From positions 186,001 through 250,000 of the forward strand of contig SAAS01000002.1 of the NCBI GenBank assembly GCA_009929315.1: 64,000 nucleotides of DNA, read 5' to 3'. Below, piece after piece: positions 1 through 7,119 of this stretch. The notes below the pieces were generated by a model, which saw only the letters and a list, made by a program, of their open reading frames with translations, was not told the DNA's origin and did no database searches. The position numbers were made by a program, and so were the translations under genes. Position 1 is the stretch's first letter. The number at the start of each line of letters is the position of its first letter. The DNA is from Clostridia bacterium. Lineage in GTDB: Bacteria > Bacillota > Clostridia > Oscillospirales > Oscillospiraceae.

Positions 1-407
1 TGAATATTATCATTATCGGCTGCGGACGGCTGGGCAGTACTCTTGCTCTGGAGCTTGCAGACGCCGGATACAACATTGCGGTCATCGACAGCGATGCTAA
101 AAGGCTTTCCGCCTTGGGCAGCGGCTTCAACGGGCTTGCAATCAAGGGTATCGAATACGACAACAGTATTCTTAAACAGGCGGGCATCAGCCGCGCCTCC
201 TTTGTGATTTCGGTAACTCCTGATGACAACCTCAACATTACCGCGTCCCTGATAGCAAAGAACATCTTCAAAGTACCCAGAGTCATCGCAAAAATAAACA
301 ACCCGAACAAAAAAGATGTCTTTAAAGTTCTCGACATTGAAACAATCAACCCGACGGAACTCATCTCTTACATGATTAAAAGTAAAATTGAGGGGGATCC
401 AAAATGA
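1..407 (+). CDS. TrkA-type RCK protein, N domain only (start codon cut by window edge)
   Basis: This is an NAD(H)-binding regulatory protein of the Trk/Ktr potassium uptake system. The frame reads from base 3, and the first two bases (tg) fit an ATG whose A lies just outside the window, giving about 136 residues. The dinucleotide motif GCGRLG sits at residues 6-11, followed by an acidic residue (VIDSD) at the end of beta-2. It ends right after the Rossmann domain and has no TrkA_C domain, unlike full RCK proteins of about 220 residues. The stop overlaps the next trkA gene (ATGA), so the two are co-translated and probably form a mixed RCK ring under TrkH. The fold is clear; a regulatory role for the half-length subunit is inferred. 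Confidence 0.85.
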   Translation, partial: NIIIIGCGRLGSTLALELADAGYNIAVIDSDAKRLSALGSGFNGLAIKGIEYDNSILKQAGISRASFVISVTPDDNLNITASLIAKNIFKVPRVIAKINNPNKKDVFKVLDIETINPTELISYMIKSKIEGDPK

Positions 408-1090
408 AATCGATTATTATAGGCGGAGGAAAAATCGGCTTCAACCTTTTAAAAACGCTGAAAGACCGCGGCTACAATGTTACCCTGTTCGAAATCGATG
501 AAAACATCTGCAGGGCAATCGCCGAGGACATTGATTCGGACATTATCTGCGGCGACGGCACAAGCCTTGACGTTTTAAAGGACGCGGGGATTAACGGCGC
601 CGATATTATAGCGGCCGTTACAGGAAAGGACGAGGAAAATCTCGTTATCTGCCAGATTGCTAAACGCGGCTTCAACATCGGAAAGTCTATCGCCAGAATA
701 AATAACCCGAAAAACATCCCGATGTTCAAAGCTCTCGGGGTCGACCAGACTGTTTGCAGCACAGAGGTTATCGCAAACTTAATTGAATATGAATTTGACA
801 GGGATGTCTGCAAAATCGTTCAGACCTTCGACCGCGGCGCCATGATACTCGTTGAGGTCGCCGTCAAGGAGGGAAACAAATGGATAAATCAATATGTCAA
901 AGATTTGTCCCTGCCCTCCGAATGTGTAATAGTGTCCATTCTAAGAGATGAGAAGGCCCTGTTTGTCAGAGGCGACACGCAAATTAAAAACGGTGACAAC
1001 ATACACATTATTACGAATCGTGCGACGGTACCCGAAATTAAGAAGCAGCTTCACAGCGGAGGAGCTCAAAATGCAAAGCAGAAAAAATGA
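404..1090 (+). CDS. trkA: TrkA potassium uptake regulator (RCK N + C domains)
   Basis: Cytoplasmic gating subunit of the TrkH potassium channel, 228 residues. The N-terminal Rossmann domain shows GGGKIG at residues 7-12 and an acidic FEID after beta-2, as expected for NAD(H) or ATP binding. The C-terminal half (about 140-220) looks like a TrkA_C domain (VKDLSLPSECVIVSILR, then GDTQIKNGDNIHIIT). The start overlaps the stop of the upstream half-length RCK gene by ATGA, and the 3' end overlaps the 34-codon gene that follows. Together the two RCK genes correspond to N1-N2-C2 of the four-domain E. coli TrkA, without C1. Confidence 0.93.
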   Translation: MKSIIIGGGKIGFNLLKTLKDRGYNVTLFEIDENICRAIAEDIDSDIICGDGTSLDVLKDAGINGADIIAAVTGKDEENLVICQIAKRGFNIGKSIARINNPKNIPMFKALGVDQTVCSTEVIANLIEYEFDRDVCKIVQTFDRGAMILVEVAVKEGNKWINQYVKDLSLPSECVIVSILRDEKALFVRGDTQIKNGDNIHIITNRATVPEIKKQLHSGGAQNAKQKK

Positions 1091-1175
1091 AATTGCCGGA
1101 CTATTGAGCGAAATACTCGGCGCAGTGCTTTACTGCGCGGTGGTTTTCGGCTTCGTGCTCATTGCAGCAAGGTGA
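1071..1175 (+). CDS. 34-residue single-pass membrane peptide in the trk operon
   Basis: A short reading frame that starts inside the 3' end of trkA in another frame and stops 4 bp before the TrkH ATG. It has its own ribosome site (GGAGGAGCTC, 7 bases before the ATG). The product begins with a polar, basic segment (MQSRKNE), continues as one hydrophobic helix of about 20 residues (LLSEILGAVLYCAVVFGFVL) and ends in AAR. Size and topology resemble KdpF, the small stabilising peptide of the Kdp potassium pump, but no sequence homology is claimed. Position between the regulator and the channel subunit, with a good Shine-Dalgarno, makes translation likely. The function is unknown. Confidence 0.6.
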   Translation: MQSRKNEIAGLLSEILGAVLYCAVVFGFVLIAAR

Positions 1176-1179
1176 CTGT

Positions 1180-2709
1180 ATGGGAAGTTTAAAAACACAC
1201 TCGCCGGGAGTATATATAGTTTCCTTTTACACCGGCTATATAATTGCAGGCATGGCGTTTCTGATGCTGCTTCCGCTTTTTATATCGCTGCTTATGGGTG
1301 AATGGAATCCGGCTCTCGATTTTGTCATCAGTATGTCGATCTCCCTTATCACGGGTCTGTCCCTGATGAGCTTCGGGAGAAGCAGAAAAACTGACAGCAG
1401 TCAGGTAGATTGGAGATACGGCTTTATAATCGCTGCACTCTCTTGGATAATGCTCATGTTTCTGTGCAGTGTTCCTTATCTTCTTAGCGGGCACACCAAG
1501 AGTCTACTCGACGGCTGCTTTGATGTCATGAGCGGCTTTACAACTACCGGTTTGGTTCTCACGCAGGACCTTGACCATCTTTCCACAGGTCTTAATATCT
1601 GGCGGCACATGCTTACTTTTATCGGCGGCCAGGGAATGGTTGTCCTAGCGCTCAGCTTTCTTGTTAAAAACACAAACGGCGCTTATAAGATTTACTGCGG
1701 CGAGGGTAAGGATATAAAGCTTGTCCCGAACGTAAAGGGCACAGCGAGGATTATTTGGAAAATCAGCCTCATTTACCTTCTTGTCGGAACTCTTGCGCTC
1801 TGGATTTGCGGAATGTTCATCGGTCTATCTCCTTTGTCCGCATTCTACCACGGTCTTAATATGTTTGAGTCCGCGTGGAGCACGGGCGGCTTTGCCCCAA
1901 ATACTCAGAACATTATGTATTACCACAGTTTTGCTTATGAGAACATTACCATAATTTTCTTCATTCTCGGCTCCATGAATTTCGGACTGCACTATGCAAT
2001 ATGGCAGGGCAAAAAAGCTGAGATGTTCAAAAACATCGAAATGCAGAGCTTCTTTATTACCTCTTTTGCTGCCTGCGCGTTAGCCGCCGTGAAGCTTAAT
2101 CAGCTCGGTATTTACAATGACGCCGTTTCTATCTTCAGGCGCGTGGTTTACAATGTTTTGTCCGCACACACCACCACCGGTTTCGGAAGCATTTATGCCA
2201 GACAGTTTGCAAACGAGTGGGGAGATTTCGGTATACTCATCATGGTCATAGCTATGCTCATCGGCGGCTCGGCCTGCTCCACGGCAGGCGGATTTAAGGG
2301 ACTTAGAGTCGGTATTGTTTTTAAGGGACTGGTTTCCGACATTAAAAAAGTCCTCTCTCCCGAGAGGAGCGTCAGAGTAGCAAAGTACCATCACATTAAA
2401 GACTATGTTCTGGACGATCCGACCGTGAAGGCCGCAGGACTCATCATTATTTGCTATATGGCGCTGTTTGCAGTTACCACCTTGCTCGGTACCTTCTACG
2501 GCTATTCCCTAGCCGATTCCGCGTTTGAGGCGGCGTCCGTTTCAGGCAATGTCGGACTGTCCATCGGTGTGACCTCCGCTTCAATGCCGGCACTTATGAA
2601 AATTCAGTATATACTTGCAATGTATCTCGGAAGGCTTGAATTTATTTCCGTATTCGCGCTGTTCGGATTTGTTATCGGAGGAATAAAAAGGTTATGTGTA
2701 AGACATTAA
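1180..2709 (+). CDS. trkH: TrkH-family potassium uptake channel subunit
   Basis: Membrane subunit of the Trk system, 509 residues, with many hydrophobic helices and the four-fold P-loop repeat of the TrkH/KtrB family. Selectivity-filter-like segments are visible: SGFTTTGL, SAWSTGGFAP, AHTTTGFGS and ASVSGNVGLS, each with the conserved glycine. A frame-internal TTG lies 18 bases earlier (1162), but the ATG at 1180 is preceded by AAGGTG and is preferred. It lies directly downstream of the RCK genes and the 34-residue peptide, and overlaps the next gene by 16 bases, so the operon is tightly coupled. Expected role: potassium uptake driven by membrane potential or Na+/H+. Confidence 0.95.
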   Translation: MGSLKTHSPGVYIVSFYTGYIIAGMAFLMLLPLFISLLMGEWNPALDFVISMSISLITGLSLMSFGRSRKTDSSQVDWRYGFIIAALSWIMLMFLCSVPYLLSGHTKSLLDGCFDVMSGFTTTGLVLTQDLDHLSTGLNIWRHMLTFIGGQGMVVLALSFLVKNTNGAYKIYCGEGKDIKLVPNVKGTARIIWKISLIYLLVGTLALWICGMFIGLSPLSAFYHGLNMFESAWSTGGFAPNTQNIMYYHSFAYENITIIFFILGSMNFGLHYAIWQGKKAEMFKNIEMQSFFITSFAACALAAVKLNQLGIYNDAVSIFRRVVYNVLSAHTTTGFGSIYARQFANEWGDFGILIMVIAMLIGGSACSTAGGFKGLRVGIVFKGLVSDIKKVLSPERSVRVAKYHHIKDYVLDDPTVKAAGLIIICYMALFAVTTLLGTFYGYSLADSAFEAASVSGNVGLSIGVTSASMPALMKIQYILAMYLGRLEFISVFALFGFVIGGIKRLCVRH

Positions 2710-3203
2710 AAACACTTCCATTTGTGCTTGTGCTCTCCGCTTGCCTTATCACGAGCGCGGCGGCAAAGGAGGAAGTAATAACTATTAACGACCTTGTGAA
2801 TGATACTCTAGGCTATAACGGGCAGACTGTCACAGTCGAGGGCGAGGCCATCGGCGAAGCGCTTGAGCGCGGCGAATACTCCTGGGTCAATATTAGCGAC
2901 GGAACCAACGCCATCGGAATCTGGATGACAAAAGCGGACGAGGACACTATAAAGTACTACGGCGACTTTAAAAACCTCGGCGACACCGTTAAGGTTACGG
3001 GAGTTTTTTCCCGCGACTGCTCCGAGCACGGCGGGGATGTCGATATTCACTGCTCCTCGCTTACGATCGTTAAGTCCGGTCATTCCGTTATCAGCGCCGT
3101 TTCGCAGAAAAAGTTAATAGTCGCCGCAGTTCTCGCGTTTTTCGCGGCTCTTCTCGCTTTTTTCTATCGCAGGGAGAGCAAAAAGCGCAAAAGCTCCGAT
3201 TGA
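2694..3203 (+). CDS. Exported OB-fold-like protein with C-terminal membrane anchor
   Basis: A 169-residue protein that overlaps the end of trkH. Residues 1-24 form a signal peptide (basic MCKTLK, hydrophobic core, SAAA|KEE). Residues about 30-130 contain GQTVTVEGEAIGEAL, WVNISDGTNAIGIWM and LGDTVKVTGVFSRDC, the strand pattern of an OB-fold (nucleic-acid-binding/YgiW-like group). A histidine/cysteine cluster follows (CSEHGGDVDIHC). Residues about 137-158 are one membrane helix with a basic tail (YRRESKKRK), so the domain sits outside the cell, anchored at its C terminus. The link to potassium transport is only by position; the ligand is unknown. Confidence 0.7.
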   Translation: MCKTLKTLPFVLVLSACLITSAAAKEEVITINDLVNDTLGYNGQTVTVEGEAIGEALERGEYSWVNISDGTNAIGIWMTKADEDTIKYYGDFKNLGDTVKVTGVFSRDCSEHGGDVDIHCSSLTIVKSGHSVISAVSQKKLIVAAVLAFFAALLAFFYRRESKKRKSSD

Positions 3204-3220
3204 GTGAAAAGTCAAAGAAA

Positions 3221-3254
3221 ACCCCCTGTAACCTCACGGTTACAGGGGGTTTTT
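3221..3254. terminator. Bidirectional terminator after the trk operon
   Basis: A 13-bp perfect stem ACCCCCTGTAACC / GGTTACAGGGGGT with a 4-base loop, followed by T on the + strand and by TTTTC on the - strand. It ends the trk operon and, before the island inserted, probably also ended the tRNA-Val transcript coming from the right. Confidence 0.88.
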
Positions 3255-3256
3255 AA

Positions 3257-3275
3257 TGGTGGACGATACAAGACT
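3257..3275 (-). repeat. 19-bp direct copy of the tRNA-Val 3' end (left island boundary)
   Basis: Bases 3257-3275 (TGGTGGACGATACAAGACT) are identical to 6931-6949, the CCA, acceptor and T-arm end of tRNA-Val on the same strand. This is the layout of an att duplication made by integration into a tRNA 3' end. After the core the similarity continues only weakly (AACTTG after a 2-base gap). Confidence 0.8.
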
Positions 3276-3482
3276 AACTTGAAAATAATGCCTTTAAGCT
3301 TTTGCTATTTAGCGTTATTTTACACTGTTTTCAATGCTTCCAGCGTTTTTGCAGCATTAGATTTTACTAAGTAAAATTTCCATATATTAACGCCTTAAGG
3401 CTAAAAAATCATGCAGAACTTATCACATTCACACAGCATTATCAGCCTTTAGAGCATATATACTGCTGATATTTAGGTAAAA

Positions 3483-4475
3483 TTATACCATCTCCAAAAC
3501 GCTATTAAAGCCTTGCATTACCTTATCTATGTTGTATTCAAGAACAAAGTCAGGAGGATATTCGGGCAGCAAAACAGCTTTGAGTCTTGCTCCTTTCGGT
3601 TTTCTGCCATAAGAGAATTTATAGCGGTTATTTGTGATACATTGAGCATAGAACAATTTTTCCTGCAAGCTCATTTCTCTTTTGGGTATAAGCACCGATA
3701 CATTGCTATTCGGAACAAATTCAAAAGTTGATACATAAGAAAAAGTGTGGCTACCTTGTCCATCAGTTGATACATATAGGGTTCCAGTTAAAAAACGCTT
3801 CTCATCTGGTACAAGCTTTCGATTAACATATGCGTCGATACTTGTTTCTTGACGATAGGATGGTCTTATATATGGAATCCAGTTATCGCTTTCTTTAATT
3901 TTGTTCCGTATCAATTGTGATGACGCAATGCCGTTTTCCACATAAAACAGTTGTTCAAGTGGAACGCTTTTGCTGCTTTGCTCATAATTTACTTCATTAT
4001 TCGGAAAATCAACTTGATTAAGTAGGCTTTTCCCATACTCTTTAAGAGAAAAAGTTTTAATATAATCGGGGACAAATTCGATTTTGGGAATCTGTAAGTC
4101 GGGTAAAGAGGAATTGGCTTGCCGTCCATAGCTGTATTTATATTGATTTTCTCGTATGCATTGGCAGTAATACAATTTTACGGCATTATTCATTTCTACA
4201 AGCGGCGTCAAAACCATGACATGAAATCCCGTATAAAATGGGCTTGTCTGCAAAAATGTTTCAAGCACGCTACCGCCGACAGCGACAGTTATCAGCCCAG
4301 CAGAAAATGGTGGCACAAAAGGGATTTCCTCAACTTTTGCAGAAAGGCCATTCCTCTTAGCTGTACGGGAAATGAAGTTTGTCCCGTTATCTTTTTTATT
4401 AAGATATACTAACTCCAGAGAATTTCCATACTGAACATCAAACAAATCGCTAACTTTACAGGTTTTCGTCTTCAT
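3483..4475 (-). CDS. Specificity (target-recognition) subunit of a BcgI-like restriction-modification system
   Basis: A 330-residue protein built of two similar halves. Each half has a F-D-V/Y-V-x-G start, a central strand-rich target-recognition region, and the ending CQCIRENQYKYSYGRQ or AQCITNNRYKFSYGRK, followed by LP(D/E)..IP or LPEYPP. This duplicated TRD layout is that of type I HsdS and of the BcgI B subunit (341 residues), which matches it closely in length. The ATG at 4475 follows GGGGGTGA and overlaps the end of the methylase gene by 20 bases, so translation is coupled. Upstream TTG codons in frame are less likely. It should direct the A subunit to a bipartite DNA site; the site itself cannot be read from the sequence. 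Confidence 0.85.
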   Translation of the reverse strand: MKTKTCKVSDLFDVQYGNSLELVYLNKKDNGTNFISRTAKRNGLSAKVEEIPFVPPFSAGLITVAVGGSVLETFLQTSPFYTGFHVMVLTPLVEMNNAVKLYYCQCIRENQYKYSYGRQANSSLPDLQIPKIEFVPDYIKTFSLKEYGKSLLNQVDFPNNEVNYEQSSKSVPLEQLFYVENGIASSQLIRNKIKESDNWIPYIRPSYRQETSIDAYVNRKLVPDEKRFLTGTLYVSTDGQGSHTFSYVSTFEFVPNSNVSVLIPKREMSLQEKLFYAQCITNNRYKFSYGRKPKGARLKAVLLPEYPPDFVLEYNIDKVMQGFNSVLEMV

Positions 4476-6318
4476 CTGCTTCGTCACCCCCTGCAACACC
4501 CGACATATCCATCAAATTGAACATAAGATACTTTTTTACAGTATTTTCATAATCATCAAAGGTGAACTTGCCATAGTCGGTTTCTAAATATGCTTCGACG
4601 CACCATTCGTCTGTTTCCGTTACTTCACGCATAAGACTGAATCTATCAATGATTTCACGGTTTCTATATGACGCAACCCAACTTTCCCTTATATCGTCCC
4701 AAGTATGCCTTGCGTCAATACGGCCTTTATTCTTCATCTTTATAAAGCCATCGTCGCGGCAATAAGCAAACCAAGTCTTTTTTCCTTTCGGGTGCGGCTT
4801 CTTTGCGGTTATAATAACAGCGCAAGTTACGGTATTCACTTTTGAATTATGAAATAATTCTTCGGGCATAGACAAAACGGCTTCAAGCGTATGCTTTTCC
4901 AAAATTCTCTTTCTCAAATTTTCTGCAACTACACCTTTTTCGGTTACGCAGCTAATAGGGATAATCGCAACACAAGTTCCACCAGGCTCTAATGCGTCCA
5001 AATTATTAAGAATAAACTCAAATTCTTCAATATCAGACGCTTTCGTTTTATAAGGAGGATTCAGCAACCCAACGGTGGGTTTGAATTTTTGCTTGACATC
5101 TTTGATTTCTTGAAAGCAATCTCCCCAATAAATATTAGTCCTGCCGTCACGGTGAATAATCATGTTTGAAATTAGCAGGGTATATATATCGTCTTGAAAT
5201 TCAATGCCGATAAGCTGATTTCCCTTAATATTTTTTTCCTTTTCTTTATCCCCTTTCGCGTCAACGAGCATACGCTTCATGGCGCTAATAAGGAAGCCGC
5301 CCGTTCCGCAGCAGTTGTCCAGAACGACACTGTTTTTATCCACTCCTGCCAATTCTGCAAACAAATCCGTGATATGCGGCGGAGTTAATACGATTCCTAA
5401 ACCTTTATCATTATTGGCATAACGCAGAAATTCAACATAAAACTGACTGACCGTATCCACATATTTATGTGTAACCATAAAGCCATTAATTTCACGGTCA
5501 ATCTCGTCAATTAAATCTTCAAGAAATTTCTTTCCGTCGTTTTTATCTGTCAATGTGGGGTTTGTTTTTATAAAAGCAAACGCTTGGGTCAAAACATCAA
5601 TTTTCTTTTGCGGAATTTCTCCTGCGGACAACTGTCCATCAATAGCAGTATACAAGGATTTGACAAGTTGCTCAACCTTTTCGTGCTTCTTGTAGCCGTC
5701 CTTAAAAGCCCTATCCTTCAACGCAATAAGTATGCCACTTATCAGTAAGGCTCTCTGAGATTCCTTGATTTTCTTTGCATGAAGCGTTTCATTTAGTGTT
5801 TTGGTATATGTAATTAGCTTAGCATAGTCTTGATTAAACTTGTAATTACTCTGCTGAATGCCATCAAAATATTCTTCAATAGTGAGGATTTTATCATCGA
5901 AAATAGGATAGGCTGCCTTTTCTTCTTTAAGTTGCAGATATTGAGATATTTTGAAGCGGTCGGTTTCTTCGCCGCTGATACCAACGGCTAACACGTCAAA
6001 TTCTTTTGACAGGAAAGACGCATATAGCAATGCTCCATCAACGGCATAATCGGCGTAATTATCCATAGTATCGCTAACGTGTTTGTTTATATCTGCTTTT
6101 GCCTCAACAACTATTATTAGTTCAGGATATTTCTTTGAATAGATGATGAAATCGGGGAAGCCGTTCTTGTTTCCACGTTTCGAGGCATTTTTTAATAACT
6201 TGTCGATTTTTGCGTTGTCACTCTTTTGCTCCTCCGCTGTGACATCGGCATCATCATAATACTTGGCATTTCTGATTAAGTCCCTAAAAATGATAGAAGT
6301 CTTTGCTTCGTTTGCCAT
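4456..6318 (-). CDS. Fused endonuclease-N6-adenine methyltransferase, BcgI A-like (type IIB/IIG)
   Basis: A 620-residue fusion enzyme. The N-terminal nuclease has a PD-(D/E)xK core: FPDFIIY (residues 54-60) and EAK (72-74). A helical region follows, then a gamma-class adenine methyltransferase with LTPPHITDLF (311-320), the AdoMet motif LDNCCGTGGF (333-342) and the catalytic NPPY (420-423). BcgI A (637 residues) has the same order and works with a 341-residue B subunit, so cutting and methylation should both need the neighbouring specificity protein. The ATG at 6318 is preceded by GAGGG, 3 bp after the HTH gene. A classic type I HsdR helicase is absent, which argues against an ordinary type I system. 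Confidence 0.88.
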   Translation of the reverse strand: MANEAKTSIIFRDLIRNAKYYDDADVTAEEQKSDNAKIDKLLKNASKRGNKNGFPDFIIYSKKYPELIIVVEAKADINKHVSDTMDNYADYAVDGALLYASFLSKEFDVLAVGISGEETDRFKISQYLQLKEEKAAYPIFDDKILTIEEYFDGIQQSNYKFNQDYAKLITYTKTLNETLHAKKIKESQRALLISGILIALKDRAFKDGYKKHEKVEQLVKSLYTAIDGQLSAGEIPQKKIDVLTQAFAFIKTNPTLTDKNDGKKFLEDLIDEIDREINGFMVTHKYVDTVSQFYVEFLRYANNDKGLGIVLTPPHITDLFAELAGVDKNSVVLDNCCGTGGFLISAMKRMLVDAKGDKEKEKNIKGNQLIGIEFQDDIYTLLISNMIIHRDGRTNIYWGDCFQEIKDVKQKFKPTVGLLNPPYKTKASDIEEFEFILNNLDALEPGGTCVAIIPISCVTEKGVVAENLRKRILEKHTLEAVLSMPEELFHNSKVNTVTCAVIITAKKPHPKGKKTWFAYCRDDGFIKMKNKGRIDARHTWDDIRESWVASYRNREIIDRFSLMREVTETDEWCVEAYLETDYGKFTFDDYENTVKKYLMFNLMDMSGVAGGDEADEDENL

Positions 6319-6320
6319 CG

Positions 6321-6647
6321 TTACGCCCTCATTCTTTCTCTGATGATCGCGATTTCATCAGCGTTGTTATAGAAATAGTCAAAAATATCTTTTGGGATTT
6401 CATTGCGCCCAGCGGCAGTTTTACTGTAAAATTCTTCTTTTTCACTATCACTCAGTCCTAACGCAGAAATTATTTTTTCCTGCATTTCAGGAGCTGGAGG
6501 TTTAACTCTACCGTTAAACAGGTCAAAAAGATAAGTCCTTGATACATTTATAAGTTTCGCAAATTCGACTTGCGAAACATCGTGTTCTTTTATCAAGGAA
6601 ACAAGGTAAGCGCCATAGCTTCCTACCTCGTAATTCTTTTTTTGCAT
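6321..6647 (-). CDS. XRE-type HTH regulator of the restriction-modification island
   Basis: A 108-residue protein with one helix-turn-helix of the Cro/CI (XRE) type: VSQVEFAKLINVSRTYLFDLFNGRVKPPAPEMQEKI at about residues 24-60. It is the first gene of the island operon, with ribosome site GAGGTGAT before ATG. A consensus promoter and an inverted repeat at the expected start of transcription lie just upstream, the layout of controller (C) proteins of restriction-modification systems, which repress or activate their own operon to time nuclease expression. The C-terminal half is acidic and unassigned. Confidence 0.82.
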   Translation of the reverse strand: MQKKNYEVGSYGAYLVSLIKEHDVSQVEFAKLINVSRTYLFDLFNGRVKPPAPEMQEKIISALGLSDSEKEEFYSKTAAGRNEIPKDIFDYFYNNADEIAIIRERMRA

Positions 6648-6666
6648 TACATCACCTCAACATGTA

Positions 6667-6686
6667 AATTAGTTAACTTACTAATT
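6667..6686. promoter_or_regulatory. Operator palindrome of the island operon
   Basis: A perfect inverted repeat AATTAGT-6 bp-ACTAATT that begins 1 bp past the -10 box, over the predicted transcription start of the HTH gene. It is the likely binding site of that HTH protein. Confidence 0.68.
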
Positions 6687-6687
6687 G

Positions 6688-6716
6688 AGTATACTTAACA
6701 GTAAACCGATTGTCAA
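6688..6716 (-). promoter_or_regulatory. Consensus sigma-A promoter of the island operon
   Basis: On the minus strand TTGACA (6716-6711), a 17-bp spacer and TATACT (6693-6688). It matches consensus in 11 of 12 positions and drives the HTH, methylase and specificity genes. Confidence 0.85.
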
Positions 6717-6890
6717 GAGATGTTAATGCGCATAAAACAAATTAAAAGTACACCTTCATCGGAGCTGAGCCGCTCCTTTGAAAGTGCACTTTCAATTTTA
6801 TGCCTCAACCATCTTCTGCAATCAGTGACCGCAGATTATGTTGACCGTTTCCTAGCGATTTGCAATAAGGCTAAAAGATTTTAGGGCATG

Positions 6891-6924
6891 AAAAATCCCT
6901 CAAAACCATTGGTTTCAAGGGATT
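6891..6924 (-). terminator. Terminator of tRNA-Val (island-borne)
   Basis: On the minus strand a stem AATCCCT.GAAACC / GGTTTTGAGGGATT with a 3-base loop and a TTTTT tail, starting 6 bp after the tRNA CCA end. Confidence 0.8.
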
Positions 6925-6930
6925 ATTCTA

Positions 6931-7006
6931 TGGTGGACGATACAAGACTCGAACTTGTGACCTCCCGCACGTCAAGCGGATGCGCTACCAGCTGCGCCAA
7001 TCGTCC
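6931..7006 (-). tRNA. tRNA-Val (anticodon GAC)
   Basis: The minus strand folds into a complete 76-base cloverleaf: acceptor stem GGACGAT/ATCGTCC, D-stem GCGC/GCGC with loop AGCTGGTA, anticodon loop TTGACGT (anticodon GAC), five-base variable region, T-stem ACAAG/CTTGT with TTCGAGT, discriminator A and encoded CCA. A promoter lies just upstream. Its 3' end is the integration site of the neighbouring island. Confidence 0.95.
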
Positions 7007-7024
7007 AGATTGTCGGCGAGTGTT

Positions 7025-7054
7025 ATTTTACACCACACGCGACAAGTTTGTCAA
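7025..7054 (-). promoter_or_regulatory. Promoter of tRNA-Val
   Basis: Minus strand TTGACA (7054-7049), 18-bp spacer, TAAAAT (7030-7025), ending 18 bp before the tRNA. Confidence 0.75.
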
Positions 7055-7119
7055 CAGTAAAAAAATCGGGTTCTATGCCGTTTCATTATCAAAGGCCGCG
7101 GCATACTCTCCTTGATTTT

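Larger units (their letters stand above)
3257..6930. mobile_element. Restriction-modification island at the 3' end of tRNA-Val
   Basis: A 3.7-kb segment bounded on the left by a 19-bp tRNA fragment and on the right by the intact tRNA-Val gene. It is AT-richer than the flanks and holds only three minus-strand genes (HTH regulator, restriction-methylase, specificity subunit), all reading away from the tRNA. It brings its own tRNA terminator (6891-6924), while the likely original one is left at 3221-3254. No integrase is present, so it was either mobilised in trans or has lost its integrase. The stretches 3276-3482 and 6717-6890 contain no gene I can support; 3361-3377 is a small perfect palindrome (ATTTTACT-A-AGTAAAAT). 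Confidence 0.72.

Noticed and set aside
3257-3330. A second functional tRNA gene
   Set aside because: Only the last 19 bases of the tRNA are present; no D-arm or anticodon arm can be formed.
6888-7115. 75-residue reading frame containing VDDTRLELVTSRTSSGCATSC
   Set aside because: It is a translation across tRNA-Val on the opposite strand, a common false gene.
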